A stretch of DNA of 64,000 bases from Sulfotelmatobacter sp963788225. GTDB taxonomy: Bacteria; Acidobacteriota; Terriglobia; Terriglobales; Acidobacteriaceae. Shown piece after piece: positions 41,200 through 49,506 of the stretch. The stretch lies in NCBI GenBank assembly GCA_963788225.1, contig CAWBGI010000002.1, forward strand, positions 1 through 64,000, read 5' to 3'. The position numbers and the translations under genes were made by a program. Numbering within the stretch: the stretch's first letter is position 1; the number at the start of each line of letters is the position of its first letter. A model generated the notes under the pieces. The model made no database searches, was not told where the DNA came from, and was given only the letters and a program-made list of their open reading frames with translations.

Positions 41200-41627
41200 G
41201 TTGGGATTATAAGGCCCTGGCCGGAGGTCAGTGGTCAGACCGCGATGCGTGCAAAAATAATATGGATCGATCTTATAAAATATCTGGAATCAATAACTTA
41301 CCGACTTTTACCTGTGCCGAGCCTGGCTAAAATATTGGAAACAAAGGACTTGCTGTTAAAATATTCTTTCTAAACGACTTAGGTGGGTGTTGCGTTTGGA
41401 AAGGCCGTAAATCGAGGTGCTTGGCCCGCAAAATATTGCATTCACGGGAGTTATCTCATTGCTATTCAGATGTCAAAGAGCCAATGCGCAGAGAGGTAGG
41501 ATTGCAGGTTTGAGGGTCAGAGTCAAGGGGATTCTGGAGCGTTTTTGGTGGGCTTCGATTTCGCAGCACAGCAGTGTGCACACGTGGCATCCTGTTCGGC
41601 GCGGTAACAAAATCAATTCGCTTCACT
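41200..41627. other. AT-richer intergenic region
   Basis: About 430 bases without a credible gene. It is visibly richer in A/T than its surroundings and repeats a TAAAATATT-like string at about 41328, 41358 and 41427. Near 41229 a fragment GAGGTCAGTGGTCAGAC resembles the family G repeat at 47838. The gatB promoter should lie at its left end. Confidence 0.5.
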
Positions 41628-42353
41628 TTACCGCAGAGCTGCCGCCGTAGAGAGGTCCGCGTGTGCAGCGTCCAAGTCACCCTTGGCGCGCTTTGCGTTG
41701 CCGCGACCGTTGTAGGCATCGGCAAATTTTGGACTGAGCCGGATGGCGCTGCTGAAGTCCTGGATGGCCAAATCCGTCTCGCCTTTGGCGAGTTCCGCAG
41801 AGCCGCGCTTGTAATAAGCCAGCGCAAAGTCCCTCCCAAATTGGATCGCCAAGTTTGGCTGCAATACGGTGGCTCGGTTGTTATCCTCGATGGCCCCGTC
41901 TAAATCGCCTTGTTCCAGCCTGCAATGGCCGCGACCGACATACGCCCCCGCATATCTTGCATCGACTTGTATGGCTTTTGTGTACTCTTCTAGGGCGCCT
42001 TTAGAGTCGTTCTTGACTGACTCCAGGTATCCCCGGCCGACGTAGCCCTCAGCAAAGTCCGGGTTGATCCGGATCGCCTTGTCCATGTCCTCGAGGGCCC
42101 CATTTGTGTCGCCTTCCAATTGCCTGGCAAGGCCACGATGCACGTAGGCAGCCGCATAGTCCGGCTTGAGCTCGATCGCTTTCGTGAAGTCCTGGATGGC
42201 ACCTCTAAAGTTGTGTTGGACCGTCTTCGCATTGCCCCGAGCAAAGTACTGGCCGGCCTTACCCGCTTTGTCACAGAAACCAGCGGTGGCCGCCGTAAGG
42301 AACACTGCCAAGAGCAGTCCACGTCTCATTGTGAGCTTCAGTGGGGTTTTCAT
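41628..42353 (-). CDS. exported TPR-repeat protein
   Basis: Encodes 241 residues with a signal peptide (about 1-27, ending GFCDKAG). The rest is about six tetratricopeptide repeats (NFRGAIQDFTKAIELKPDYA, DTNGALEDMDKAIRINPDFA, DSKGALEEYTKAIQVDARYA, DLDGAIEDNNRATVLQPNLA, ETDLAIQDFSSAIRLSPKFA and a final degenerate one). TPRs mediate protein-protein contact in the periplasm. A second possible start is the ATG at 42329. The gene is first of several exported unknowns on this strand. Confidence 0.85.
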   Translation of the reverse strand: MKTPLKLTMRRGLLLAVFLTAATAGFCDKAGKAGQYFARGNAKTVQHNFRGAIQDFTKAIELKPDYAAAYVHRGLARQLEGDTNGALEDMDKAIRINPDFAEGYVGRGYLESVKNDSKGALEEYTKAIQVDARYAGAYVGRGHCRLEQGDLDGAIEDNNRATVLQPNLAIQFGRDFALAYYKRGSAELAKGETDLAIQDFSSAIRLSPKFADAYNGRGNAKRAKGDLDAAHADLSTAAALR

Positions 42354-42380
42354 CGGGGAACTTCGCGCGATCCACAGCCC

Positions 42381-42989
42381 TCACTGCTTCTTCTTTTTTT
42401 TGCCTTCAAAGGTTGCGAGGAGAGCGTGAAAAGAGCTCCTGACAAGCTCGTCAGCATCCGTCATCCCGTATTGAACCTTCATGCTGTTCTTGAATCGGCC
42501 CCCATACCCCGGTATCGCAGAGTCCTTCCAAACTTCTTTGTCCGTCTGCGTGTCGTAAAGAGATCCGGTGACTGCCCCACCTACGACAGTCAAAGAATCG
42601 ACTCGTACGGTGAGAAGCCACCGCGAGCCTCCGGTATGCGAGGCGTCGGCGCCCGTCCCTTCCGAACACTGGCGATCGGTTTGGTATCCACGTTGCTCCA
42701 ATGTTCCATTCAGAGTGACCCGCAACGACTCAAGCCTGCGCAGCGGTGGACGCGCGTCTTGTCTGGTATCAATCACAGGCATCACGCAGATAGTGTCAAC
42801 CTGACTGAAATCGAACCCTTCTGCCACGAAAATCGGATGTTTGGACTGGGCCCACGCCTGCGGCCCGCAAAACCAGAGCGCCAGCAGCAATACAGAAAAT
42901 CTCAAGGAGCCAACTCGATAGACGAATTCGCTCGTTGCAAATGCATGGGCTACACCCGGACTATCCACCGAGGATTTACGACGGGACAT
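42381..42989 (-). CDS. exported protein of unknown function
   Basis: Encodes up to 202 residues. A hydrophobic segment SLRFSVLLLALWFCGPQAWA at about 28-47 ends in a signal-cleavage site, so the true start may lie later than the first ATG. The mature part (VAEGFDFSQVDTICVMPVID, TLNGTLEQRGYQTDRQCSEG, WLLTVRVDSLTVVGGAVTGS) recalls the outer-membrane GNA1162/LptE-like fold with a strong strand after a P-V-I-D turn. It ends in poly-lysine encoded by a T-rich run. Family not firmly identified. Confidence 0.6.
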   Translation of the reverse strand: MSRRKSSVDSPGVAHAFATSEFVYRVGSLRFSVLLLALWFCGPQAWAQSKHPIFVAEGFDFSQVDTICVMPVIDTRQDARPPLRRLESLRVTLNGTLEQRGYQTDRQCSEGTGADASHTGGSRWLLTVRVDSLTVVGGAVTGSLYDTQTDKEVWKDSAIPGYGGRFKNSMKVQYGMTDADELVRSSFHALLATFEGKKKKKQ

Positions 42990-43179
42990 GATGAATGCCC
43001 TCCAACGGAAATCTGCTTTCTGATTTCACAAACGGCGTAGGGTTTATACCCATCTCGCCGGTGGGTGCCGAAAGTCCTTTCAATTGAATTCAGCTACTTG
43101 TGCAGCCCAAGCGACCAGCGGCCCGAAGCGTTCCCGCTAGTGCCGCCCCAAGTTTCACCAGTGCCGAGACCCGGATCCG

Positions 43180-43725
43180 TCAACGCTTGACAGAGTGAAG
43201 GCCTTTGATTTCCCTGGCTCCCTTGGCCGCCTCCACGAGTTGCATTTTGCCGCCTGAGGAGGAGACAGACCACTTTACGTAGTAGGTCTTCCCCGCTTCC
43301 GCATCAATTTCAACCCGAACCCGCACCGCCTCCTCCCCCGGCACTTGGGAGCCCATAATGGCGTGCGTGGCCCCGACAAGCACCGTACCGCTTGGCACCT
43401 TATATTGCGCGTAGTCAGAATTGTGCAGCTCGCCCAGGTACTCGTGGTTGACAAAAACTACGGGGTGCCCGGCCGCACCCAACGTATGTCTCTGGCGGTA
43501 AACGTAAATTAAGGCTTGGGCCTCCGGTTTCGTGGCTGAAGTGGCGGCAGGCTTAGGTTCCTGGGACACCGGCACGGCCGGTGCCGATGGGGTGGCCGCA
43601 AACGCCAGCGCGCAGCAGACAAGTAGGAGGTTCGCTGCCTGCTGCGAGACGTATTTGCCGGGATCCCGGAGGATGCACAGGAGGGCGATGCAACGGCGTG
43701 GCAGCCGGGGAGAAGTGCTCGGCAT
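43180..43725 (-). CDS. DUF2846-like exported protein
   Basis: Encodes 181 residues from the ATG at 43725; the longer frame begins with TTG. A hydrophobic segment around 35-52 (NLLLVCCALAFAATPSAPAV) acts as signal or anchor, then a Pro/Ala linker. The C-terminal domain (ALIYVYRQRHTLGAAGHPVV, FVNHEYLGELHNSDYAQYKV, GKTYYVKWSVSSSGGKMQLV) fits DUF2846, a small beta domain found in exported proteins. Function unknown. Confidence 0.72.
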   Translation of the reverse strand: MPSTSPRLPRRCIALLCILRDPGKYVSQQAANLLLVCCALAFAATPSAPAVPVSQEPKPAATSATKPEAQALIYVYRQRHTLGAAGHPVVFVNHEYLGELHNSDYAQYKVPSGTVLVGATHAIMGSQVPGEEAVRVRVEIDAEAGKTYYVKWSVSSSGGKMQLVEAAKGAREIKGLHSVKR

Positions 43726-43869
43726 AGAGCGCCCCGATCTGGAAAGCAAGCGGTCAATACCGGCTCGGCCTTCCGTTAGGTCTCAAACGCTTGCCAAGCA
43801 GCATCTCTTTTATTGACTCGAGAATCAATGACCCTGGTCACGGGTCGAGGTGATGCAACTCACCCCGCC

Positions 43870-44631
43870 TCAGAACACCTGGGTCTTCGCTACCTTGCCG
43901 TTCTCGAAGTGGACCACCCAGCGGTGGCCGTTTTTCAGGTAGAACCAGGTTTCCTTCAGATTGGTCGAGTCAACGTCATCCACCTTTTTCTGGTCGGGAT
44001 CGCCGAAGCTCATCAGGACCATTTCGTAGGTCATGTTCTCGACCACGGTGTGGGCTTCGATGGCGTTGCGCAGTTCTACTGGCATGTCCTTCTGCGAGAG
44101 CTTCTGCTGGATGCGGCTTACGTCGAGCAGTCTGGACATGAACCTGAGTATGTTGTCGGGAGCGATGTCGGTGTCGTTGAGATCCTTCTGATATTTCAGA
44201 TTGAGCCGCGAGCCTCCGGCGCGCTTGTAGGATGCGCCTACTTTGTTGGCGTGGTTGCTGCCGCGGCGTCCTTCGCCGCCGCCCTCTAGATGGATCTCGA
44301 TCTTGTCGCTGTCGATCTTCACGTTGGTGATGGTGACCCACTCATCGCGGTCCACGCCCACGCCTTTGGCCTTGAGCCACTTGGTCATCTCGGCCAAATC
44401 GACCCCGCGATCGTCGACGCGCTTGTTGGACAGCGGGACGTAGTACACATCCACGCCATCTTTGTAGGCGGGAAGGTCTACCAGGGCTTTTACGTCCTTG
44501 CCGAGCAACAGCGTGTTCAACTGATCCTGCGCGCTTTTCGACGTGGACGCGTGCGCCGCGCCCAGCAACGCCACTATAAGACTGGGCAACACGGCCCAGA
44601 GAATCCAACTCTGCTTCTTGTTGTTACGCAT
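43870..44631 (-). CDS. exported protein of unknown function
   Basis: Encodes 253 residues with a signal peptide (MRNNKKQSWILWAVLPSLIV, cleavage about residue 28). The mature part begins QDQLNTLLLGKDVKALVDLP, has a Gly-rich turn (EGGGEGRRGSNHANKVGASY) and a C-terminal AHTVVENMTYEMVLMSFGDP and ETWFYLKNGHRWVVHFENGK, the last resembling SmpA/BamE-like or lipocalin strands. Not recognised further. It lies in the minus-strand run of exported genes. Confidence 0.68.
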   Translation of the reverse strand: MRNNKKQSWILWAVLPSLIVALLGAAHASTSKSAQDQLNTLLLGKDVKALVDLPAYKDGVDVYYVPLSNKRVDDRGVDLAEMTKWLKAKGVGVDRDEWVTITNVKIDSDKIEIHLEGGGEGRRGSNHANKVGASYKRAGGSRLNLKYQKDLNDTDIAPDNILRFMSRLLDVSRIQQKLSQKDMPVELRNAIEAHTVVENMTYEMVLMSFGDPDQKKVDDVDSTNLKETWFYLKNGHRWVVHFENGKVAKTQVF

Positions 44632-44791
44632 AACTCTCTCCTCTGCCGCTTTCGCGCCAACCGTGTGGAATCAGGCTGGCGCTTAATGACACAAAGAACC
44701 TTACATCGTGACACGATTCGCGCGAATGTAAATAGCTCTTGCGTGCCAGTTTGGCTGTGCGCCGCATGATGCCCTTCCCGGCAGGCACTTG

Positions 44792-45469
44792 TCAAACCGG
44801 GTATTTAGCTCGTCTTCTGCGAGGGTTCAGGTAGTTATCCAGCGGCAGGTCGAAGTAAAACAGTTCTTTGCCTTTGGCGTCGTTGACGCCGGTAACGTCA
44901 ATGTGGGCGCCAGCCAGCGGGGCGTCGATGTCTTCGACATCGAAGAAGAGGAATCCAGATTGCGTGTTGTGAGGCTCGACGGCTTTGGCGGCGAATTGCG
45001 AGGATTCGATCTCGGCCTTTTCTTTCTCAGTAATGGTGCCCTTCACTTTCTTGTGCGGGATGGGAATCGGCTCGGGCGGGCGCGTGTTGGCGCGCGGGTT
45101 GGTGAGGCGGCGGTAGATGTCTTCCGGCGAAGCGGGAGTGAGTTTGGAGTGGTTGGCGGTGATGAGTTTCACGTCGATGCTGGCGATGGAGATGGGCTGG
45201 TCGCCGTTGTTGGTAATGACGAAAAAGATGGGCAGGAATCCGTGCTCGTGAAAGTTCACGGAGAAGATCTTCGCCTTGTCGGCAGTGTCGTAGGGGTCGG
45301 CGGCGATGGCGACCTTCTCGTCGGGGTGGTCGTCATGCGCGGGATAGGTTTGGGCGGGGTGGGCTGCCGGCCTTACGAAATCTTTGGCGGCGAGGAATAG
45401 CGCGGAGGTGGCGACTGCGCACAGGACAAGTAAGGCGCGGCGAGAGGCCGGCTTCAGCGCTGACTTCAT
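44792..45469 (-). CDS. exported protein of unknown function
   Basis: Encodes 225 residues with signal peptide (KPASRRALLVLCAVATSALF). A His/Asp-rich stretch follows (PAQTYPAHDDHPDEKVAIAA), then beta segments FSVNFHEHGFLPIFFVITNN, GDQPISIASIDVKLITANHS and SGFLFFDVEDIDAPLAGAHI. The layout is an Ig-like domain such as those in copper or metal-binding periplasmic proteins, but no motif is decisive. First gene of the minus-strand cluster, diverging from waaA. Confidence 0.65.
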   Translation of the reverse strand: MKSALKPASRRALLVLCAVATSALFLAAKDFVRPAAHPAQTYPAHDDHPDEKVAIAADPYDTADKAKIFSVNFHEHGFLPIFFVITNNGDQPISIASIDVKLITANHSKLTPASPEDIYRRLTNPRANTRPPEPIPIPHKKVKGTITEKEKAEIESSQFAAKAVEPHNTQSGFLFFDVEDIDAPLAGAHIDVTGVNDAKGKELFYFDLPLDNYLNPRRRRAKYPV

Positions 45470-45526
45470 GCTTTCGATTATAGAGGCAAACGCGGTTCAC
45501 TTCCGCAACGCAGCTTCCTAAAATCT

Positions 45527-45563
45527 TTGACCACCAAGGGCGCGAAGGTACACGAAGGTTTTA
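45527..45563. repeat. family E-like repeat before waaA
   Basis: TTTGACCACCAAGGGCGCGA, AGGTACACGAAGGTTTT: a diverged member of the ACCACxxxGGxCACxxAGG type. Confidence 0.45.
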
Positions 45564-45575
45564 GAATGGCTGGAC

Positions 45576-46871
45576 TTGATCTCTTCTCTCTATAGCTTTC
45601 TCTACAGCGTGGTGCTGGCCCTGGGAATGTTGGCGAGCCTGCCTTACTGGCTCTTCCAGATGGCGCGCCACGGCAAGTACCGCAAGGGCCTGGCGGAGAG
45701 GCTGGGGTGGGTGGCGGCGCGGCTCCAGTTGCCGGCAGGGCAAGAGCCAGTGATTTGGGTGCACGCAGTTTCCGTTGGCGAAGTGCTGGCAGTTGCGGGT
45801 TTGGTGGAGGAACTGAGGCGCCGATTCCCGCAGAACAGGATTTTCATTTCCACGACAACCGACACTGGGCAGACGCTGGCCCGGAAGCGCTTTGGCGAAG
45901 GGAACGTGTTTTACTTCCCGCTGGATTTTGCATTCGCGATCCGTCCTTACCTGCGGGCGCTGCGGCCGCAACTGGTGGTGATTGCGGAGACTGAGTTCTG
46001 GCCCAATTTCATTCCGCTGGCGCACGCCACCGGCGCGCGGATTGCGGTGGTAAATGCCCGCATCTCAGACCGGTCGTGGCCGCGTTACCGGCGATTCCGC
46101 GGATTGCTGCGCCGGCTCCTGGCCAATGTAGACCTGTTTCTGGCGCAGACGCCTGAGGACGCGGCGCGGCTGCAAGATATCGGCGCAAGGCCCGAGTGCG
46201 TGCATGTCAGCGGCAATTTGAAGTTCGACATTCCGGCGCCCGCTCCGCCTGCGATTGTGGAGAGCGTGCGGACGTCGATCGCTGCCAGCGCGGCTGGCCC
46301 GGTAATGGTTTGCGGCAGCACCGTGGATGGAGAGGAGCCGCTGCTTCTGAAAGCTTTCGAGAACTTGCTGGTGCAGCATCCGCGGGCGCTGATGATTATT
46401 GCGCCGCGGCGTCCAGAGCGCTTTAGCGTGGTGGCTGCGCTCCTCGAGCAGATGTCGATTCGCTTCTGGCGGCGATCGGAGTGGAAGGGCGAAACTTTAG
46501 CGGGCGGAGTTTTTCTGCTGGATACGATTGGAGAGTTGGCCGGATTGTATGCGCTCGCAGACGTGGCCTTTGTGGGTGGAAGCCTGGTGCCCCACGGCGG
46601 ACACAACATCATTGAGCCGGCTCAGTATGGCGTCGCCACGGTGGTGGGGAATCATACGGAAAACTTTCGCGACATTGTAAGTTTATTTCAGAGCCGTGAC
46701 GCGGTACGGATTGTTGGTCCAGCGGAGCTGCCGCTGGTGTTGCTGGAGTTGCTGGCCAACGATGCCGAGCGTAAAGCATTAGGACGGCGCGCGGCCGAAA
46801 CCATGCGATCGCAGGTTGGAGCCACAGCGCGGACGGCGGACGAACTGGAGAAACTGCTGGCGCGGCCATGA
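45576..46871 (+). CDS. waaA: 3-deoxy-D-manno-octulosonic acid (Kdo) transferase
   Basis: WaaA/KdtA, 431 residues, an inner-membrane glycosyltransferase (GT30) that adds Kdo from CMP-Kdo to lipid A precursor. An N-terminal helix (SLYSFLYSVVLALGMLASLP) anchors it. Family blocks: WVHAVSVGEVLAVAGLVEEL, RIFISTTTDTGQTLARKRFG, VVIAETEFWPNFIPLA with the catalytic-region glutamate, VCGSTVDGEEPLLLKAF and VGGSLVPHGGHNIIEPAQYG. The only in-frame start is TTG at 45576. The stop overlaps the lpxK ATG, so the two are an operon. Confidence 0.95.
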   Translation: MISSLYSFLYSVVLALGMLASLPYWLFQMARHGKYRKGLAERLGWVAARLQLPAGQEPVIWVHAVSVGEVLAVAGLVEELRRRFPQNRIFISTTTDTGQTLARKRFGEGNVFYFPLDFAFAIRPYLRALRPQLVVIAETEFWPNFIPLAHATGARIAVVNARISDRSWPRYRRFRGLLRRLLANVDLFLAQTPEDAARLQDIGARPECVHVSGNLKFDIPAPAPPAIVESVRTSIAASAAGPVMVCGSTVDGEEPLLLKAFENLLVQHPRALMIIAPRRPERFSVVAALLEQMSIRFWRRSEWKGETLAGGVFLLDTIGELAGLYALADVAFVGGSLVPHGGHNIIEPAQYGVATVVGNHTENFRDIVSLFQSRDAVRIVGPAELPLVLLELLANDAERKALGRRAAETMRSQVGATARTADELEKLLARP

Positions 46872-47818
46872 GCTTGAATCCCTTGTCTGCTATTTACGGG
46901 GCGGTCGTGGGGGCGCGTAATGCGCTCTACGACCGGAGATTATTGAGTCCGCAGTCGCTGCAGGGACCGGTGATCAGCGTAGGGAATATTTCGACTGGAG
47001 GTTCAGGAAAAACTCCGTTCGTGATTTTGTTGGGCGAGTTGTTGAAGGCGCGCGGAGTTCGCTTCGACGTTCTTTCGCGCGGCTACGGGCGCGCGACTCG
47101 CGGCGTGCTGCTGGTGGATCCCGGCGGGCTGCCGCGGGATTTCGGCGATGAGCCTTTGCTGATCACCCGGCGATTGCAGGCGCCGGTGATCGTTGGCGAG
47201 GACCGTTACGAGGCGGGGCGCTTTGCGGAGTCGCGTTTCGGGGCGCAGATTCATTTGCTGGATGATGGGTTTCAGCATCGCGGGCTGGCTCGTGATTTCG
47301 ACATTGTGCTGGTAACTCCGGACGATGCGCGCGATCGTATGCTTCCGGCGGGACGGATGAGGGAGCCTTTGCGTTCTTTGCAACGGGCGGACGCAGTGGC
47401 GCTGGCCAGCGGCGCTGCGCCGGAATCGTTTCCGCTCGCGGGGAAAATGGTTTGGCGGGTGCGGCGTGGAATTATTGCGCAGAATGTTCCGCCCCGGCCG
47501 GTGGTGTTCTGCGGCATTGCGCGTCCGCAGAATTTTCTGTTGCAGTTGCGGGCAGCGGGCATCGATCCCGTCGCCGAGGCGTTTTTTCGCGATCATCACG
47601 CTTACACGGAAAACGATGTCCGCGACTTGCTGCAGCTTCGGGAGCGCAGTGAGGCCGGCGGTTTCGTTACGACCGAGAAAGACGCGGTGAACCTGGGCGG
47701 CTACTTGGACGCACTGGCTCCGCTGAAGGTGATTCCGGTCAAGATGGAACTGGCCGACGCAGCTAACGCTGTGGATACCATGCTGCGTGTGATCGCGGAG
47801 CGGCGAGGACGCTCGTGA
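46868..47818 (+). CDS. lpxK: tetraacyldisaccharide 4'-kinase
   Basis: LpxK, 316 residues, phosphorylates the 4' position of the lipid A disaccharide at the inner-membrane face. SVGNISTGGSGKTPFVILLG is the P-loop; LSRGYGRATRGVLLVDPGG and DEPLLITRRL follow, then HLLDDGFQHRGLARDFDIVL, the family signature, and HAYTENDVRDLLQL near the end. Starts in the ATGA overlap with waaA. In most Gram-negative bacteria LpxK acts before WaaA; their pairing here fits lipid A-Kdo synthesis. Confidence 0.96.
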   Translation: MSLNPLSAIYGAVVGARNALYDRRLLSPQSLQGPVISVGNISTGGSGKTPFVILLGELLKARGVRFDVLSRGYGRATRGVLLVDPGGLPRDFGDEPLLITRRLQAPVIVGEDRYEAGRFAESRFGAQIHLLDDGFQHRGLARDFDIVLVTPDDARDRMLPAGRMREPLRSLQRADAVALASGAAPESFPLAGKMVWRVRRGIIAQNVPPRPVVFCGIARPQNFLLQLRAAGIDPVAEAFFRDHHAYTENDVRDLLQLRERSEAGGFVTTEKDAVNLGGYLDALAPLKVIPVKMELADAANAVDTMLRVIAERRGRS

Positions 47819-47837
47819 GAGAATGCCGGAGAGGAAA

Positions 47838-47909
47838 GTGGTCAGTGGCCAGTGGTCAGCGGCCAGCAAGTTCCCGGGGCTTCACTGACCACTGACCACT
47901 GACCACTTC
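47838..47909. repeat. inverted pair of TGGTCAG tandem repeats, family G
   Basis: Left AGTGGTCAGTGGCCAGTGGT-CAGCGGCCAG and right CACTGACCACTGACCACTGA-CCACTT, inverted to each other around a short loop, immediately before the rfaE1 ATG. Fragments of the same kind are at 41229 and 9525. Confidence 0.75.
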
Positions 47910-47911
47910 AA

Positions 47912-48952
47912 ATGACGAAACATGTGAAAGAGGCCGAGCGGCTGCAAAAGATTATCGAGGCCTTCCCCGAAATCACGATTACTGTGCTGGGTGATCTCGT
48001 AGCCGATGAATTCGTGTTTGGGGAGATTTCGCGCGTATCGCGCGAGGCTCCGGTGCTGATCCTGAAGCATCGCGAACGCACTGTTGTCCCCGGCGGCGGG
48101 GCCAATGCGGTGAACAATCTGGCCGACCTGGGTGTGAACGTGCTGCCGGTCGGCGCGATTGGCGATGATGAGCCGGGAAGGCTGCTGCTGAAGTATTTTC
48201 GGCATAAGCGGATTCCCCTCAGCGGCGTGGTGAAGGACAAGAGTTACACGACGGTTACGAAGACGCGGATTCTCGCAGGCATGACGCACAACTCGCGGCA
48301 GCAAGTGGTGCGCGTGGATCGGGAGCCGGAGAACCCTCCCAACCAGCATTTGACGCGCGAGTTGTTTCTGGCGGCGCGGGAGTATCTGCGTGCTTCGGAT
48401 GCGCTGCTGGTTTCCGATTACGGGTATGGGTCGGCGAGTCCGGCGATTGTGAATGCGTTGCGTCAAACCGGGCGGCGCAGAGTTGTGCTGGTTCCGTTGA
48501 TTCTCGATTCGCGGTACCGGTTGCTGGAATATTCTGGGGCGACGGCGGCGACTCCCAACGAGCCTGAAGTGGAAGCGGCGCTGGGCATTCGCATTGGGGA
48601 GAACTGGGAGAAGCTGACTGAAGCCGGAAAACAAATCATGGAGCGGATGAAGCTGCAGTCGCTGGTGATTACGCGGGGCCGCGACGGCATGGCGGCATTC
48701 GATCAGAGGCACGCGCCGGTGGACATTCCGATTTTTGGCTCGGACGAAGTCGCCGATGTGACTGGGGCGGGCGATACGGTGATTGCGGCGTTCAGTGCGG
48801 CGCTGGCTGCCGGGGCGAGCACGGAGGAAGCGGCACAGGTGGCGAATTATGCGGGCGGAATTGTCGTGATGAAGCGCGGAACAGCCACTGTTTCCCGTGA
48901 GGAATTGTTGCGCGCGATTGAAAAGGCTCCGCCGGAGACTCGGGCGCACTAG
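47912..48952 (+). CDS. rfaE1: D-glycero-beta-D-manno-heptose-7-phosphate kinase
   Basis: PfkB/ribokinase-family sugar kinase, 346 residues, equivalent to the N-terminal domain of bifunctional HldE; it makes heptose-1,7-bisphosphate for ADP-heptose synthesis. TVLGDLVADEFVFGEISRVS, VPGGGANAVNNLADLGVNVL (substrate-binding) and ADVTGAGDTVIAAFSAALAA (GAGD with the catalytic aspartate) are seen. The adenylyltransferase is a separate gene 74 bases downstream, so this organism has the split form. The ATG follows the family G repeat by two bases, leaving no obvious ribosome site. Confidence 0.92.
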   Translation: MTKHVKEAERLQKIIEAFPEITITVLGDLVADEFVFGEISRVSREAPVLILKHRERTVVPGGGANAVNNLADLGVNVLPVGAIGDDEPGRLLLKYFRHKRIPLSGVVKDKSYTTVTKTRILAGMTHNSRQQVVRVDREPENPPNQHLTRELFLAAREYLRASDALLVSDYGYGSASPAIVNALRQTGRRRVVLVPLILDSRYRLLEYSGATAATPNEPEVEAALGIRIGENWEKLTEAGKQIMERMKLQSLVITRGRDGMAAFDQRHAPVDIPIFGSDEVADVTGAGDTVIAAFSAALAAGASTEEAAQVANYAGGIVVMKRGTATVSREELLRAIEKAPPETRAH

Positions 48953-48972
48953 GAATGGACTATCAACATCTT

Positions 48973-49008
48973 CAACCACAGGGGTCACAGAGGATCACAG
49001 GGTAAATC
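48973..49008 (+). repeat. dispersed repeat, family E
   Basis: AACCACAGGGGTCACAGAGG, ATCACAGGGTAAATC. The best intergenic match to the copy inside gatB. Confidence 0.8.
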
Positions 49009-49026
49009 AATCTTCTTATTTGAGTT

Positions 49027-49506
49027 ATGAACGAAGGAAAGATCTTGAGTCGCCGCGAGTTGGCTCACCGCGTGGAACAGTGGCGCTGGGCTGGGGAACG
49101 CATCGTTCTGGCTAACGGCAATTTCGATTTGCTGCATGTTGGTCACGTGCGCTATCTTCGCGGCGCTAAGGCGCTCGGCGGCAAGCTCGTGGTGGCCATC
49201 AATTCCGATGAATCGGTCCGCGCGTTTAAGGGCGAAGGGCGCCCGATCATGCCGGCGGAGGAGCGGGCTGAGATTATTGCGGCGCTTGCCGACGTGGATG
49301 CTGTCGTCATTTTCCCTGAACTCGATGTGCGCGCTTTGATTCGCGAGATTCGTCCGGACATCCAGGCCAAGGGCACCGACTACACCGTTGATTCGGTGCC
49401 TGAGCGCGATGCGGTAGCGGAATATGGCGGGCGCGTCGCGATCGTGGGGGATCCGAAGGATCATTCCACCAGCGAGATTATCCGCTCGCGGCTGGGGCGG
49501 CCGTGA
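49027..49506 (+). CDS. rfaE2: D-glycero-beta-D-manno-heptose 1-phosphate adenylyltransferase
   Basis: Nucleotidyltransferase of 159 residues, equivalent to the C-terminal domain of HldE: forms ADP-heptose from heptose-1-phosphate and ATP. LANGNFDLLHVGHVRYLRGA contains the N-G-x-FD-x-x-HxGH ATP-binding motif; VAINSDESVRAFKGEGRPIM, AEIIAALADVDAVVIFPELD and STSEIIRSRL (the TTxII-like end motif) complete the family. Its last codons overlap the GTG of the heptosyltransferase gene. Confidence 0.94.
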   Translation: MNEGKILSRRELAHRVEQWRWAGERIVLANGNFDLLHVGHVRYLRGAKALGGKLVVAINSDESVRAFKGEGRPIMPAEERAEIIAALADVDAVVIFPELDVRALIREIRPDIQAKGTDYTVDSVPERDAVAEYGGRVAIVGDPKDHSTSEIIRSRLGRP

